Of a DNA stretch of 43,639 nt, positions 15,363 through 24,617 are shown piece after piece. Numbering within the stretch: position 1 is the first letter of the stretch; every line of letters begins with the position of its first letter. The position numbers were made by a program, and so were the translations under genes. The notes under the pieces were generated by a model. That model ran no database searches and was not told the origin of the DNA. It saw only the letters and a program-made list of their open reading frames with translations. Source of the stretch: Caryophanales bacterium UBA2253 (GTDB taxonomy: Bacteria; Bacillota_I; Bacilli_A; ML615J-28; CAG-698); assembly GCA_002347755.1 (NCBI GenBank), contig DDXT01000071.1, positions 1 through 43,639 on the forward strand, given 5' to 3'.

Positions 15363-17117
15363 TTAACTTCGGTTCAGGTTTTCCAAAGCCGTGAATTTTT
15401 GGTACCATTCATCGTTTTTGAGGAGCATTTCCGGGGATCCGGAATTTCTGACCCGCCCGTTTTCCAGGATGACGACCGTATCACAAGCCATCATCGAAGA
15501 CAACCGGTGGGAAATGGACAATATCGTATGCGTTTCTCCGGCTTTTTGCAAGACCGAGACGATCTTGTTTTCGGTGATCGAATCAAGATTGGCGGTAATT
15601 TCGTCAAGTAGCAGGATGGCGGGATCCGTCACGACCGCCCGCGCAATCGCCAGCAGTTGTTTTTGGCCCTGCGAGAACAAGGCTTCGCCTTTTACCGGCG
15701 TATCGAGTCCTTTTTCCAGGGAGTCAACGAATTCCAACATGCCAACGAAATCCAAGGCTTGGCGGATGCGTTCTTTGGAAATGCCTTCTTCTTGCATGCT
15801 GATCTGCTCGCCGATGGTGCCTCGGATCAACCGGAAGTTCTGATCAACATACCCGAATATCTTCCGCTTCTCGGAGTTCGGGATCAAACAAACATCAACG
15901 TCATTGATGGTGATGCTGCCTTCGAACGGCTTCAAAAGCCCCATGCATAACTTGAAGAGGGTGGTTTTTCCAACCCCGGTCCGGCCCACGAAAGTTACTT
16001 TTTCTTGCGGCTGGATGTTTAGATCAACATGGCTTAGGATCTCCGATCCCTCTTCATAATTGAAAGAAACATCGTTGAACTTTAGCGATACTTTTTGGCG
16101 GTCATGAATGATGTCCTCGGCTTTCAACTCGATCTGTTTCGGGGCTTCTTCTTCCTCATCGCAAAAGGCGTTCACTCTTTGGATCCCGGAAACGGATTGT
16201 TGAATGTTCTGCAGTTCGGTTCCGAAGTTTTCGATCGGAGCAAACAAGTCCGAGATCAGTTCGACCGAAGCCGCCACCATACCGATGGTGATGCCGATGA
16301 AGTTAAGGTCGGGAATCGCGAGCACGACGATCAAAGTGATGGCCAAAGCCCGGGTGATCTGAATGATCGGCGGAAAGATCGAATCAAAGAAATTGACTTT
16401 CTCGAGCGTGTTAAAGTTCTGCTTCAGATAACGCGTGTATTTTCTTTCCATGTAGGCTTCTTTGCTTCCGGATTTGATCATCAGCACGTTTTTCAGACTT
16501 TCGCTGATATGGTTGTTGACTTTCCCGACTTGGATCCGGTTTTGGATCTGCGCCTGCAGCGTCCGTTTCTGAACAAATCTCGTGATCAAAAAAATGATCG
16601 GGAGCAGCGCCAAGGCGATTAAGCCCAGCGTTTGATTGAACACAAAAACGGAGACGACGATGCCGATGATCTTCAGACAATCGATCAATAGTCCGATGAT
16701 GCCGGTCGTAAAAGTGGAGTTGATGGCTTCAACGTCATTGGTAAAACGCGAGACGACGTTCCCGGTCCCGTTCTTGGAGAAATAAAGGGCGTTGATTCGC
16801 TCGGCTTTTCGCATCATCGTCAGCCGGATCTCTTTGGAGACCTTTTGGCCGATGACGGTTAACAAGGCGGCCTTGAGAAAATCAAAGACCGCGATCAGTC
16901 CGACTGTGCCCAGATACAATAGCGCCAGATTCATTAATCCGTCCGGAGTTTTCGGAACCAAATTATCATCCACGATCCGCTTTAGGATCTGAGGAGGGAT
17001 CAAACTGGTAAGAACGACGCCGGCGATGACAATGGCCAGCATTAATAAAAGCAGCCAGTTCTTCTTAGAAACTCTTAGCGCTGCGCGGCTGACATGGTTA
17101 TAACGCATCGGATCCAC
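15363..17117 (-). CDS. Heterodimeric ABC exporter subunit with intact catalytic site
   Basis: A 584-aa half-transporter with a six-helix exporter membrane domain (residues ~15-310) fused to a nucleotide-binding domain: Walker A GRTGVGKTT, signature FSQGQKQLLA, Walker B ILLLDEITANLD with the catalytic Glu, and H-loop ISHRLS. Its start overlaps the end of the upstream half-transporter by 20 nt. The signature departs from LSGGQ while the Walker B is complete; the partner shows the reverse. This matches asymmetric multidrug heterodimers of Bacillota (BmrC/BmrD, LmrC/LmrD type). Substrate unknown; lipophilic drugs or lipids are typical. Confidence 0.92.
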   Translation of the reverse strand: MDPMRYNHVSRAALRVSKKNWLLLLMLAIVIAGVVLTSLIPPQILKRIVDDNLVPKTPDGLMNLALLYLGTVGLIAVFDFLKAALLTVIGQKVSKEIRLTMMRKAERINALYFSKNGTGNVVSRFTNDVEAINSTFTTGIIGLLIDCLKIIGIVVSVFVFNQTLGLIALALLPIIFLITRFVQKRTLQAQIQNRIQVGKVNNHISESLKNVLMIKSGSKEAYMERKYTRYLKQNFNTLEKVNFFDSIFPPIIQITRALAITLIVVLAIPDLNFIGITIGMVAASVELISDLFAPIENFGTELQNIQQSVSGIQRVNAFCDEEEEAPKQIELKAEDIIHDRQKVSLKFNDVSFNYEEGSEILSHVDLNIQPQEKVTFVGRTGVGKTTLFKLCMGLLKPFEGSITINDVDVCLIPNSEKRKIFGYVDQNFRLIRGTIGEQISMQEEGISKERIRQALDFVGMLEFVDSLEKGLDTPVKGEALFSQGQKQLLAIARAVVTDPAILLLDEITANLDSITENKIVSVLQKAGETHTILSISHRLSSMMACDTVVILENGRVRNSGSPEMLLKNDEWYQKFTALENLNRS

Positions 17118-18843
17118 CTTCTCCCAAGGCTTGAAGCCGATAAATGGATGAATAAAGCCGGGAACTCTTCAACAGTCCCTCATGCGTCCCGTACTCAGCC
17201 GTCTTGTCATTATCCAACAAGATGATCTGATTGGTTTTGGAAAAGACTGCCAACCGGTGCGAGATCAGAATGATCAGGCTTTCTTGATATCTGGATTTCA
17301 GATTCTTGATGATGGTCTGTTCGGTCTTCATGTCAATCGCCGAGAACGGATCGTCAAGGATGATGATCTTGGGTTTTTTCACCAAAGCGCGGGCCAAAGC
17401 GACCCGGGCTTGCTGGCCTCCGGATAAGCGGATCCCGGCGTTTCCGACCAAAGTTCCGCTTCCCTGCGGCATGTCTTTTAAATCTTCATCCAGGCAAACG
17501 TCTTTCAAGACCGGATCCAGGTCCAGTTCCTCTCCCAAAGCGATGTTTTCGTAAATGGTATCTGAAAAAAGCTGGGGCTGATGCCCAAGATAGGCGATCA
17601 TCGCGCTTCTTTCGTATTCGGAATATTCTTTTAGTTCTTTACCGTTGATCTTGATGCTTCCCGTATAGGGATACATTCCCGTCAAAGCCAACCCCAAGGT
17701 GGTTTTACCGGATGCGACCTGGCCGGTAATGCCGATGATCTCGCCTTGTTTTCCCGAGAAACTGATGTTGGAAATGACATCTTCAGCGGCCGGGTCGTAG
17801 CGCAGCGATAGACCGGAGGCTTCCAAGACCGTCTTTCCGCTTGGAAGGTCAAGCGTTTCGTCTTTGGCTACGTACTCGCCCAAATAGGGTTTGATCCGTT
17901 TCCAGGACACTTGGCTTTTTTGAACGGAATTGAACAGTTTCGAAGCCTTGCTGGCTTTTAGGGCCAAAGCGATGAACATCGTGCTGTAGGTGGAAAAGAC
18001 GCCGACGGTCCAACCACCTTCGATGGTCTTGTTTCCCCCGAGGTAAACGACGATCAAAATCCCGATCATCCCGATGGCATTGTAAATCGGCTGCATGGAG
18101 TTTTCGAGGATGTTGGCCTTGATGGCGCTGGTTTCCAAATCGTCAAGCTGCCGTTCGTATCTTTGGCGGTTCTTGGTTTCCATTCCGGTTACTCGGTACA
18201 GCATCGAATTATCGATCTGATCAAAAGTCAAATCGGCGACTTCGCCGCTTTTCTTGCGATAAGCGGAAGAGTATCGGTAAATGGTCTTTTTCAGCGCTTC
18301 AGCGAGCAGCATGGCCGCTGGCATGAACAATATCGATAGCAAGGTTATCTTGGCGTCGTAAGCAAACAAAACAATGACATATGAAACCATCAGGACCCCG
18401 GTGTCAAAGACTTCGGTCGAGAACTTTCTCATGCCTTCCACGCAGATGTCCACATCCGAAACCGCTCGGGTCATCAGATTCCCAGTGTTTTCTTTTTCCA
18501 GTTCCCCCGTGTTTTTGTGCATGATGAAATTGTAGATCATCCGTCTCATGGTCGCGATCGTCACATTGGCGAAACGGCGGATGAAGAACCGTTTAAAGTA
18601 ACGCATGAGCTGGATCCCCGCTACAAACAAAACGAAGAGCGCGGCGACTTTCAACACCGCATTCAAGGTTTCACCGGTTACGAGCGCATCGATCAGCTTT
18701 CCTTGCCAGATGGGAGAAAGAACCATGGCGCTGTTGAATGCCAACCCGAAGATGACAAACCCGGCCACGATGAATTTTTCTTTCTTCCAATAGTTGATGA
18801 TTTTATCAGGATGAACCATTGGTTCAATTAGTGCTTTTTTCAT
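17098..18843 (-). CDS. Heterodimeric ABC exporter subunit with degenerate catalytic site
   Basis: A 581-aa half-transporter: exporter-type membrane domain, then Walker A GQVASGKTT, canonical signature LSGGQQARVALARAL, Walker B IIILDDPFSAID and H-loop ISHRLA. The residue after the Walker B Asp is Asp instead of the catalytic Glu, so one of the two ATP sites would be slow or non-hydrolysing. This is the expected partner of the following subunit. It starts 25 nt after the ChrB-domain gene, so the three are probably one transcript. Confidence 0.92.
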   Translation of the reverse strand: MKKALIEPMVHPDKIINYWKKEKFIVAGFVIFGLAFNSAMVLSPIWQGKLIDALVTGETLNAVLKVAALFVLFVAGIQLMRYFKRFFIRRFANVTIATMRRMIYNFIMHKNTGELEKENTGNLMTRAVSDVDICVEGMRKFSTEVFDTGVLMVSYVIVLFAYDAKITLLSILFMPAAMLLAEALKKTIYRYSSAYRKKSGEVADLTFDQIDNSMLYRVTGMETKNRQRYERQLDDLETSAIKANILENSMQPIYNAIGMIGILIVVYLGGNKTIEGGWTVGVFSTYSTMFIALALKASKASKLFNSVQKSQVSWKRIKPYLGEYVAKDETLDLPSGKTVLEASGLSLRYDPAAEDVISNISFSGKQGEIIGITGQVASGKTTLGLALTGMYPYTGSIKINGKELKEYSEYERSAMIAYLGHQPQLFSDTIYENIALGEELDLDPVLKDVCLDEDLKDMPQGSGTLVGNAGIRLSGGQQARVALARALVKKPKIIILDDPFSAIDMKTEQTIIKNLKSRYQESLIILISHRLAVFSKTNQIILLDNDKTAEYGTHEGLLKSSRLYSSIYRLQALGEGGSDAL

Positions 18844-18868
18844 GCTTCGGCTCTTTCTTCTTTCGACT

Positions 18869-19303
18869 TCATGGTTGGTTTATTTCGTTCTCTTTTCGAA
18901 AATAGGAATATAAGGCGTCATACAGATGAAACTCCCTTTGCAGCGTTTCATGATCGTCTTTGGCGTTCATCCCGTAACCGCGCGCCAGTACTTCCAACGA
19001 AAAAGCCAAAGGGTTCTGATCAGCTTTCCCGGTATCCGCCATCCGGACGATTTCTTGGATCTTCTTAAGCGCCAAATCCCCGGTCAGTTTATATTTCTTC
19101 ATGATGGCATCAAAGGAGCACTCGTCCCCATGATGACCGAGTTCCACGCCTTTCATGTCAAAAGGGATCCCACCTTGGATCGTTTGGGGATCGGTATCCC
19201 GGGGAACGAAAACGAATTCGGCTTCTTTGTCAACGAAGTTCTTAATTAACCATGGACAAGCGACCCGGTCGACATGGACTTTTTCTCTGGTAACCCATTT
19301 CAT
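18869..19303 (-). CDS. Chromate-resistance ChrB C-terminal-domain protein (stand-alone)
   Basis: A 144-aa protein matching the ChrB C-terminal domain: WVTREKVHVDRVACPWLIKNFVD near the start, EFVFVPRDTD, then FDMKGVELGHHGDECSFDAIMKKY and a helical end. In proteobacterial ChrB this domain follows a regulatory part and serves chromate-induced expression; stand-alone versions are widespread and poorly understood. Conserved Cys18, several His and acidic residues could bind a metal. It heads an apparent three-gene unit with the ABC exporter pair, preceded by GGAGGAAG and a TATAAT. No chrA is nearby, so chromate function is doubtful here. Confidence 0.82.
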   Translation of the reverse strand: MKWVTREKVHVDRVACPWLIKNFVDKEAEFVFVPRDTDPQTIQGGIPFDMKGVELGHHGDECSFDAIMKKYKLTGDLALKKIQEIVRMADTGKADQNPLAFSLEVLARGYGMNAKDDHETLQREFHLYDALYSYFRKENEINQP

Positions 19304-19334
19304 ATTTCTTCCTCCGGTTATTTTGCATACTAAG

Positions 19335-19340
19335 ATTATA
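19335..19340 (-). promoter_or_regulatory. -10 element upstream of the ChrB-ABC unit
   Basis: A perfect TATAAT on the minus strand about 30 nt before the ATG at 19303. The best -35 at a 17-nt spacing is TTTATC, which is weak, so the promoter may need an activator. Confidence 0.4.
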
Positions 19341-19393
19341 CTACTTTTTGCTTCGGAGATAAAGCATTATGACGCCTGGGGACTTCTGGCATC

Positions 19394-19423
19394 AAAAAAG
19401 CGGTGACGCTTTTTCACCGCTTT
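19394..19423 (-). terminator. Terminator of the tldD-tldE operon
   Basis: AAAGCGGTGA (19397-19406) pairs perfectly with TCACCGCTTT (19414-19423). On the minus strand a TTTTTT run follows. It lies just after the tldE stop at 19438. Confidence 0.85.
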
Positions 19424-19437
19424 GCAAATTCGTTTTT

Positions 19438-20709
19438 TTATAAGATGTCCATTCCGGGGAGTTTAACGTATTTCGGCCCTTGGTAATTGGCCACTTTGGT
19501 CTTTTCTTTGGACAGGATGATGTTCTTCAAGCATTTATCGATGTTTCCGCTGAAAGACAGACCGCTCACCGGCATATACTCCCGGCCGTCATAATAAAGA
19601 GCCAATCTTACTTCTCCGCCGATGTAGCCGCTGTACATTTCAATTTGGATCCCTGAAAGGGCGATGATCTCCAAATGCGGTTTGCGACACATTCTGGCCA
19701 GAGTCGTGGAGCCTTTTTCGACTTCGATCGTATCCATGATCCCGGTCGGTTCCAAATTCAGGTATTGGCCGTATTGATTGCTTCCGTAATAGCTGGCCAA
19801 GATGCCGTTGGCGATGACGTCAACCGGTTTTAAGATGATTCCGTCTTTATCAAAAGCATCGGCTTTGGATGACGGAACGTAAGCGATCTTCAAAAGATCG
19901 CCTTCCGCGTCTTTTTGAATGTCATCAAAAATCTTCTTGTCCGTATTTTGCTTATAAACGCTGACATAAGAATAATCCTCGATCAGGGTTTTGAAGAATT
20001 CCTGCACGTCAAGGTCTTTCAAGACAACGTCAAGGTTGGTAACGCCCTTGATTTTTTCCGCGCCGTAACGGGCGGTGACTTCCTTTAAAGCGGTGACCGC
20101 ATCGTCTTTGATGGCTTCAAAATCAATGGTCTTATAGGTATAGTATTTGTACAACTCGACTTTTTGGCGGTCGCCGTCATAGGACGGAATGGCTTCAACA
20201 TTGACTTGGTACAAAGTTTTGGAAAGATCAACGCCTTGGGAGTTGACGACATGAGTCGTCGTTTTATTGCAAAACAGTTCCAAAGCATTGAATTTCGCCT
20301 GCTCGCTGGATTCGCTTATAAAGACATTGGCGATTTGGTCAAGCAAAGCGAAAGGCGGCCATTCGTATTCTTTTTCTTTCCAGGATTTTCTTTTTGCGCC
20401 TTTAACCAGGTTATAGGCTTTGTTCTTGATGAACTTGGAAGCAAAGACCGCTTCCGAGATCTTCTCCGCCAATTCATTCTTTCGCATTTTATGGCTGACT
20501 GCAAAAGACGAAGAGCCCAGATAATCGACGCCGTTTTCAGCGAACCGATGATAGACGGTCACCAAGTATTCGCAGGTGTTGGCGACTCTCGTTGTCTCCA
20601 GTCTTTGCAAAACATAGAAAGCCTGGCTGCTTTCGATGGCGGTTTCGCTGATCAGCCAATCGGTTACTTCAACGTTTTCTCGTAAACTTTTGATTATTTG
20701 TTTGATCAT
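19438..20709 (-). CDS. pmbA: TldE/PmbA-like metalloprotease partner subunit
   Basis: 423 aa from ATG 20709, which overlaps the tldD stop as ATGA and follows AAAGGTGA. The longer frame to 20736 lies inside tldD. It has the PmbA_TldD fold but no HExxxH, as expected of the TldE subunit. The C-terminal region carries conserved stretches LARMCRKPHLEIIALSG and VSGLSFSGNIDKCL. In E. coli the TldD-TldE heterodimer digests unfolded peptides and matures microcin B17 and similar peptides. No peptide-antibiotic precursor is seen nearby, so a general peptide-degrading role is likely. Confidence 0.92.
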   Translation of the reverse strand: MIKQIIKSLRENVEVTDWLISETAIESSQAFYVLQRLETTRVANTCEYLVTVYHRFAENGVDYLGSSSFAVSHKMRKNELAEKISEAVFASKFIKNKAYNLVKGAKRKSWKEKEYEWPPFALLDQIANVFISESSEQAKFNALELFCNKTTTHVVNSQGVDLSKTLYQVNVEAIPSYDGDRQKVELYKYYTYKTIDFEAIKDDAVTALKEVTARYGAEKIKGVTNLDVVLKDLDVQEFFKTLIEDYSYVSVYKQNTDKKIFDDIQKDAEGDLLKIAYVPSSKADAFDKDGIILKPVDVIANGILASYYGSNQYGQYLNLEPTGIMDTIEVEKGSTTLARMCRKPHLEIIALSGIQIEMYSGYIGGEVRLALYYDGREYMPVSGLSFSGNIDKCLKNIILSKEKTKVANYQGPKYVKLPGMDIL

Positions 20710-22112
20710 CCGATTTTCACCTTTGCTTTCAGGCATGGGCCGCCGTCGCTGACCCGCACCGATTCTTTATATCCCTTTCCGCAGGATCCGCTGCCAACGA
20801 CGTTAAAGTCCTTGGAAACGGCGCTGATGGAATTAAGCAGATCGATGACGTATCCGCTCATGACGACCGGAGAAACGATCTTTCCGGTAAACTCGCCGTT
20901 TTTGATTTCCCGGCCATAATGCGCCGCGCACTGGATTCCCCAGTTTTTCGGGTCTTCCATGCCGTTGTTGGTCGTGGAAATGAAATATCCGTATTCAATG
21001 CTTTTGATCATGTCCTCAACTTTGGAAGTCCCGCGTTCAAAGAAGGTATTGGTCATTCGGGTATAAGTTTTGCGTTTGTATGACTCGCGGCGGCCGTTTC
21101 CGGTTGGCTCGGTTCCCAGTTGCAAAGCGCTCAGGGCATCGGAGATCCCGCTGACCAAAATGCCTTTGTCGATGATCTTGGTATCATGGGCCAAAACGCC
21201 GTCGTCATCAAAGAAATACGAAGCGACGCTGAAAGCCGCATCGGCTCCGTCATGCATGCTGACCAAAGGCGATGCCACCCGCAGGTTCATGAACTCTTTG
21301 GCTTGAGCGCGGTCGCGAACAAACATGTCCATTTCCACGCCGTGTCCGAACGCTTCGTGGGCAATCAACCCAGTGATCGACGGATCAGTAACGATGTCAT
21401 AAAATCCCGGGGTTGGCGTTACCGAATCAAGCAGTTCCAAGCCTAGTTTGGCGGTAGTCTCTAGAGATGCCTTTAAATCGGCCAATCCTTTTTCGATGGA
21501 ATTGATCCCGAATCCGTCATAAGCATAGCGAGTGTTGTTGTCTCTTCGCGTCAATACGAACGCCCGCGGATTGCTCCAGGTGTAATATTGTTCCAAATCT
21601 TTGGCTTTGGATATGAACATCTTGGAGATCTCGGTGTTTTCGATGCTGCACCGGGCATTGACGATCAGCGGTGAAGTCTTTAGCGTTTCTTCAACATAAC
21701 CTTTCAGGATCTCAATGATCTTATCGGTGGAATAAACCAACCCTTTGTTCTTTCGAACAAAGGTCTTGGTCAGAGGTTCTTCTTTCAGGACTTGGACCTT
21801 GACGTTTGATATCGATCCTTTTTCCGAAGTCAGCTGATTGATCTTTTCGATGATCTCGGGAAGATTCTTCTCTTCGATCTCGTTGGTCGAATATTCGCTG
21901 TACACGGCGTCATTGAAAACTTTGACGACAAATCCCGATTCGGTGATCCCGCTCGGAACAACGTTCGTCGAAGTCTTGTCCACCACGATGTTCACTCCGG
22001 ACACATCGGTAGCCAAGACGCTCACATACGAATATTTCTCGCCAAGCAAATCGATCAGTTTTTGGATAATCGGTTTTTTGCCTTTTAAATATTTAGAAAA
22101 TTTGCCTGTCAT
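20706..22112 (-). CDS. tldD: TldD metalloprotease, catalytic subunit
   Basis: 468 aa from ATG 22112, with GGAGG at the right distance; a longer frame to 22157 has no ribosome site. The zinc-binding motif HEAFGHGVEMD (HExxxH) is intact, followed further on by GTEPTGNGRRES and the C-terminal GSGSCGKG. The length matches TldD (E. coli 481 aa). It is followed by tldE with a 4-bp overlap, so the subunits are made in equal amounts. It has its own promoter (22133-22161) and is separated from ade by a terminator. Confidence 0.95.
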   Translation of the reverse strand: MTGKFSKYLKGKKPIIQKLIDLLGEKYSYVSVLATDVSGVNIVVDKTSTNVVPSGITESGFVVKVFNDAVYSEYSTNEIEEKNLPEIIEKINQLTSEKGSISNVKVQVLKEEPLTKTFVRKNKGLVYSTDKIIEILKGYVEETLKTSPLIVNARCSIENTEISKMFISKAKDLEQYYTWSNPRAFVLTRRDNNTRYAYDGFGINSIEKGLADLKASLETTAKLGLELLDSVTPTPGFYDIVTDPSITGLIAHEAFGHGVEMDMFVRDRAQAKEFMNLRVASPLVSMHDGADAAFSVASYFFDDDGVLAHDTKIIDKGILVSGISDALSALQLGTEPTGNGRRESYKRKTYTRMTNTFFERGTSKVEDMIKSIEYGYFISTTNNGMEDPKNWGIQCAAHYGREIKNGEFTGKIVSPVVMSGYVIDLLNSISAVSKDFNVVGSGSCGKGYKESVRVSDGGPCLKAKVKIG

Positions 22113-22132
22113 TATTTTTCCTCCATGGCAAT

Positions 22133-22161
22133 ACTTTACCATAAATCGGGGTTTCATTCAA
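22133..22161 (-). promoter_or_regulatory. Promoter of tldD-tldE
   Basis: On the minus strand TTGAAT (22156-22161), 17 nt and TAAAGT (22133-22138), with an extended TGG before the -10. It lies 20 nt upstream of the tldD start. Confidence 0.55.
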
Positions 22162-22191
22162 GGAATAATCAAAAATAGCCTAAAAAAAGAA

Positions 22192-22213
22192 AAACCCGAA
22201 TCTTTTCGGGTTT
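22192..22213 (-). terminator. Terminator of adenine deaminase
   Basis: AAACCCGAA (22192-22200) pairs perfectly with TTCGGGTTT (22205-22213) around a 4-nt loop. On the minus strand TTCTTTTTTT follows. It lies 32 nt after the ade stop at 22245. Confidence 0.88.
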
Positions 22214-22244
22214 ATTGGCCTCAGTTTTTTTGATCAAATAATGA

Positions 22245-23975
22245 TCATAGAAACTTTTGGGACATGACATCAAAGATTCCTCGGGTGGTGATGCGAAGCG
22301 TCGGGATCACCGGCAAACTTAAGAAGGATAAAGTCATGAGCGGATCAATGCCTTTGGATACTCCCAAGGCATAAGCTTGTTCTTTGACGTTTTCCAACTC
22401 TTTGTTAACAATCTGAAGCGGCCGATTGCTCATTAAGCCGGCGATCTCCAGGGCTACTTCGCCTAAGACCTTCCCGGCGTTCACGACGACCATTCCCCCG
22501 TTGTTGGAAATGATGCGATCGACGGCGGTCTTCATGTCTTCGTCATGGCAACCCACCACGATGATGTTGTGCGAATCATGAGAAACGCTGGTAGCAATCG
22601 CTCCTTGTTTCAATCCGTAACCAGTAACAAAACCTAAGCCGATGTGATGGGTGGCTTTATGTCTTTCAATGACCGCGATCTTTAAAATGCCCTTTGTCAC
22701 ATCAACATTGTTAGCCAGACCGCAGTTTTTGGTGACGATCTCGTTATTGATCAGGCCGATGACGCCGGCCGGTTTCTTTAAGATGAAATCCGCTTTGGTG
22801 ATCTTTCCGACATGAAAAGTGTGTAAAGCCTTCTCGGTCAAAACCGGATCAATGATCGGATTGTCAAATTCCAGGGTCTTTCCGTCAAAAACCAGTTTGC
22901 CTTTTTTGAAGACTTTTTCGATGTTGAAATCTTTAAGGCTGCCTATTACCACCAGGTCGGCCAAATAACCGGGAGCAATGGCGCCTTTGTTATTTAACAA
23001 AAAATACCGGGCCGCATGATAACTGGCGGCTTTAAGGGCAATGATGGGATCGACTCCGTTTTTAAGAGCTTCTTTGATGATGAAATCAATGTGCCCGCCA
23101 TTAAGCAGATCCCCCGGATGTTTGTCATCGGTGGCAAACATGCACCGGGAATTATAACGTTCGCTAAGCAGCGGCAAAAGAGCTTTTAAGTTGTGAGCGG
23201 CGGTTCCTTCCCGGATCATGATGGACTGCCCTTTTTGCAATTTTTCCAAAGCATTTTCAAAAGTGGAACATTCATGATCGGAATAAACGCCGGCGGTAAT
23301 GTAAGCGTTCAGGTCTTTTCCGGACAGATCCGGAGCATGACCGTCGATTTTCTTGTGATGGCCTTGGGAAGCCAGAATTTTGGAAACATCGTTGGCATCC
23401 TGATTGATGACGCCAACAAAGTCCATCATCTCGGCCAACCCCAGGACTTTCGGATTGTCATAAAACCGGTCGATGGCTTTGAAATCCAGGACCGCCCCGC
23501 TTTCGTCCAGCGGCGTCGCCGGCACACAGGAAGGAAGCATGAAATGGACATCGATCGGAAGTCCTTCGGTAGCTTGCAGCATGTACTCGATGCCGTCGGT
23601 TCCCATGACATTGGCGATCTCATGCGGATCGGTTATGACCGTCGTCGTCCCATGGGGAACAACGGCTTTCGCGAATTCCTTGGGACTGACCAGCGAACTT
23701 TCCAAATGAATGTGCGAATCAATGAATCCGGGAACAACCAGTTTCCCCTCAAGGTCAATCTCGACCTTTCCGGAATAGTCCCCCATTCCCACGATCAAAC
23801 CGTCTGATACCGCAATGTCCGCCCGAATGAACTCATTGGAAAAGACATTCAGGTAGTTGGCGTTTTTCAGCACCAAATCAGCGATTTCATCGCCTTTCGC
23901 AATCCGGATGGCTTTTTGTTTTTTCTCGATTTTTCGCCCGACACGCTCTTCGATAGTCTCGTTTTCTTTGCTCAT
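22245..23975 (-). CDS. ade: Adenine deaminase
   Basis: 576 aa from ATG 23975, with AAGGGTGA upstream; the same length as Bacillus AdeC. It converts adenine to hypoxanthine and ammonia in purine salvage. Seen in order: the metal-binding DSHIHLESS, GTTTVITDPHEIANVMG, YSDHECSTFENAL, FATDDKHPGDLLNGG and the C-terminal NRPLQIVNKEL region. The amidohydrolase fold and a C-terminal beta domain are complete. It is monocistronic with its own promoter and terminator. No purine riboswitch is recognisable upstream; instead two hairpins lie before the promoter. Confidence 0.96.
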   Translation of the reverse strand: MSKENETIEERVGRKIEKKQKAIRIAKGDEIADLVLKNANYLNVFSNEFIRADIAVSDGLIVGMGDYSGKVEIDLEGKLVVPGFIDSHIHLESSLVSPKEFAKAVVPHGTTTVITDPHEIANVMGTDGIEYMLQATEGLPIDVHFMLPSCVPATPLDESGAVLDFKAIDRFYDNPKVLGLAEMMDFVGVINQDANDVSKILASQGHHKKIDGHAPDLSGKDLNAYITAGVYSDHECSTFENALEKLQKGQSIMIREGTAAHNLKALLPLLSERYNSRCMFATDDKHPGDLLNGGHIDFIIKEALKNGVDPIIALKAASYHAARYFLLNNKGAIAPGYLADLVVIGSLKDFNIEKVFKKGKLVFDGKTLEFDNPIIDPVLTEKALHTFHVGKITKADFILKKPAGVIGLINNEIVTKNCGLANNVDVTKGILKIAVIERHKATHHIGLGFVTGYGLKQGAIATSVSHDSHNIIVVGCHDEDMKTAVDRIISNNGGMVVVNAGKVLGEVALEIAGLMSNRPLQIVNKELENVKEQAYALGVSKGIDPLMTLSFLSLPVIPTLRITTRGIFDVMSQKFL

Positions 23976-24014
23976 GATCGATTCACCCTTATCATATTTC
24001 ATTTTATTACCCAT

Positions 24015-24044
24015 ATTGTACCATAAATAATTTAAAAACAACAA
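24015..24044 (-). promoter_or_regulatory. Promoter of ade
   Basis: On the minus strand TTGTTG (24039-24044), 18 nt and TACAAT (24015-24020), with TG at the extended -10 position. It is about 40 nt upstream of the chosen ade start. Confidence 0.5.
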
Positions 24045-24097
24045 CAATGGGTTTTAAAAGCTTGGAATGAAGCCATGAGATGGCCTTTTAAAGAAGA

Positions 24098-24132
24098 GGC
24101 TCAAGCAGGGGAGAAAGTCACCCGCTTGAGCC
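24098..24132 (-). terminator. Strong hairpin after the two-helix membrane gene
   Basis: GGCTCAAGC (24098-24106) pairs with GCTTGAGCC (24124-24132), extended inward by G-C pairs. On the minus strand TCTTCTTTAAAA follows. It is 20 nt after the stop at 24151 and likely terminates that gene. A small second hairpin (GCCAT-gag-ATGGC) lies just beyond, at about 24072-24084. Confidence 0.65.
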
Positions 24133-24150
24133 CAATTTGCAACATCTTGA

Positions 24151-24579
24151 TTATTCCATTAGTTCGTTAACTTTTTCAAATTCTTTCCGGAATTTTTCGA
24201 CGAAATATCCTTTTCGCTCCAGTATTTCATATATGGCTTCGGGTCCATTGCGACCCATGCGTTCTACATATGCCCATTCTTCTTCGGTAAATGAATCTAT
24301 CCATTCTTTAGGGACTTTCGCAAAAGCTCGAAAAGGATTAGTTTTTCCATAACTCCATTTTTCGATTTTGTATGGCTTATTTGGTTTTTTTCTAAATCGA
24401 TAAATGAAGTTACAGGTCACCAGGCCAAGTATGACCGCTCCCTGAACAGTGAATATGGTCCAAAACATCCATTTCGGAAAGGTATTTGGAAACAATTCAT
24501 ATAAAAGAGCAATCACAAAAATTGCCACAAAAAATATGAGAAAAATTGTCTTTAGGGTATCTGTGATTTTGCTTTTCAT
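24151..24579 (-). CDS. Two-helix membrane protein of unknown function
   Basis: A 142-aa protein with two hydrophobic helices (residues ~9-30, LKTIFLIFFVAIFVIALLY, and ~38-60, WTIFTVQGAVILGLVTCNFIY) joined by a short loop. A charged ~75-residue cytoplasmic tail rich in Lys, Glu and aromatic residues follows (FTEEEWAYVERMGRNGPEAIYEIL). A purine-rich ribosome site precedes the ATG. No family recognised. It sits between ade and the protease-lipoprotein unit, in the same direction, with its own terminator. Confidence 0.7.
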   Translation of the reverse strand: MKSKITDTLKTIFLIFFVAIFVIALLYELFPNTFPKWMFWTIFTVQGAVILGLVTCNFIYRFRKKPNKPYKIEKWSYGKTNPFRAFAKVPKEWIDSFTEEEWAYVERMGRNGPEAIYEILERKGYFVEKFRKEFEKVNELME

Positions 24580-24617
24580 TTTCTTTCTCTCTCTTTCACT
24601 GCCTTTGTTGAAAGAAT

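Noticed and set aside
23193..23807. 204-codon plus-strand open frame
   Set aside because: Antisense of adenine deaminase; no start signal and no family resemblance.
23976..24140. Possible purine riboswitch upstream of adenine deaminase
   Set aside because: The conserved purine aptamer core is not recognisable; the hairpins fit termination of the preceding gene.
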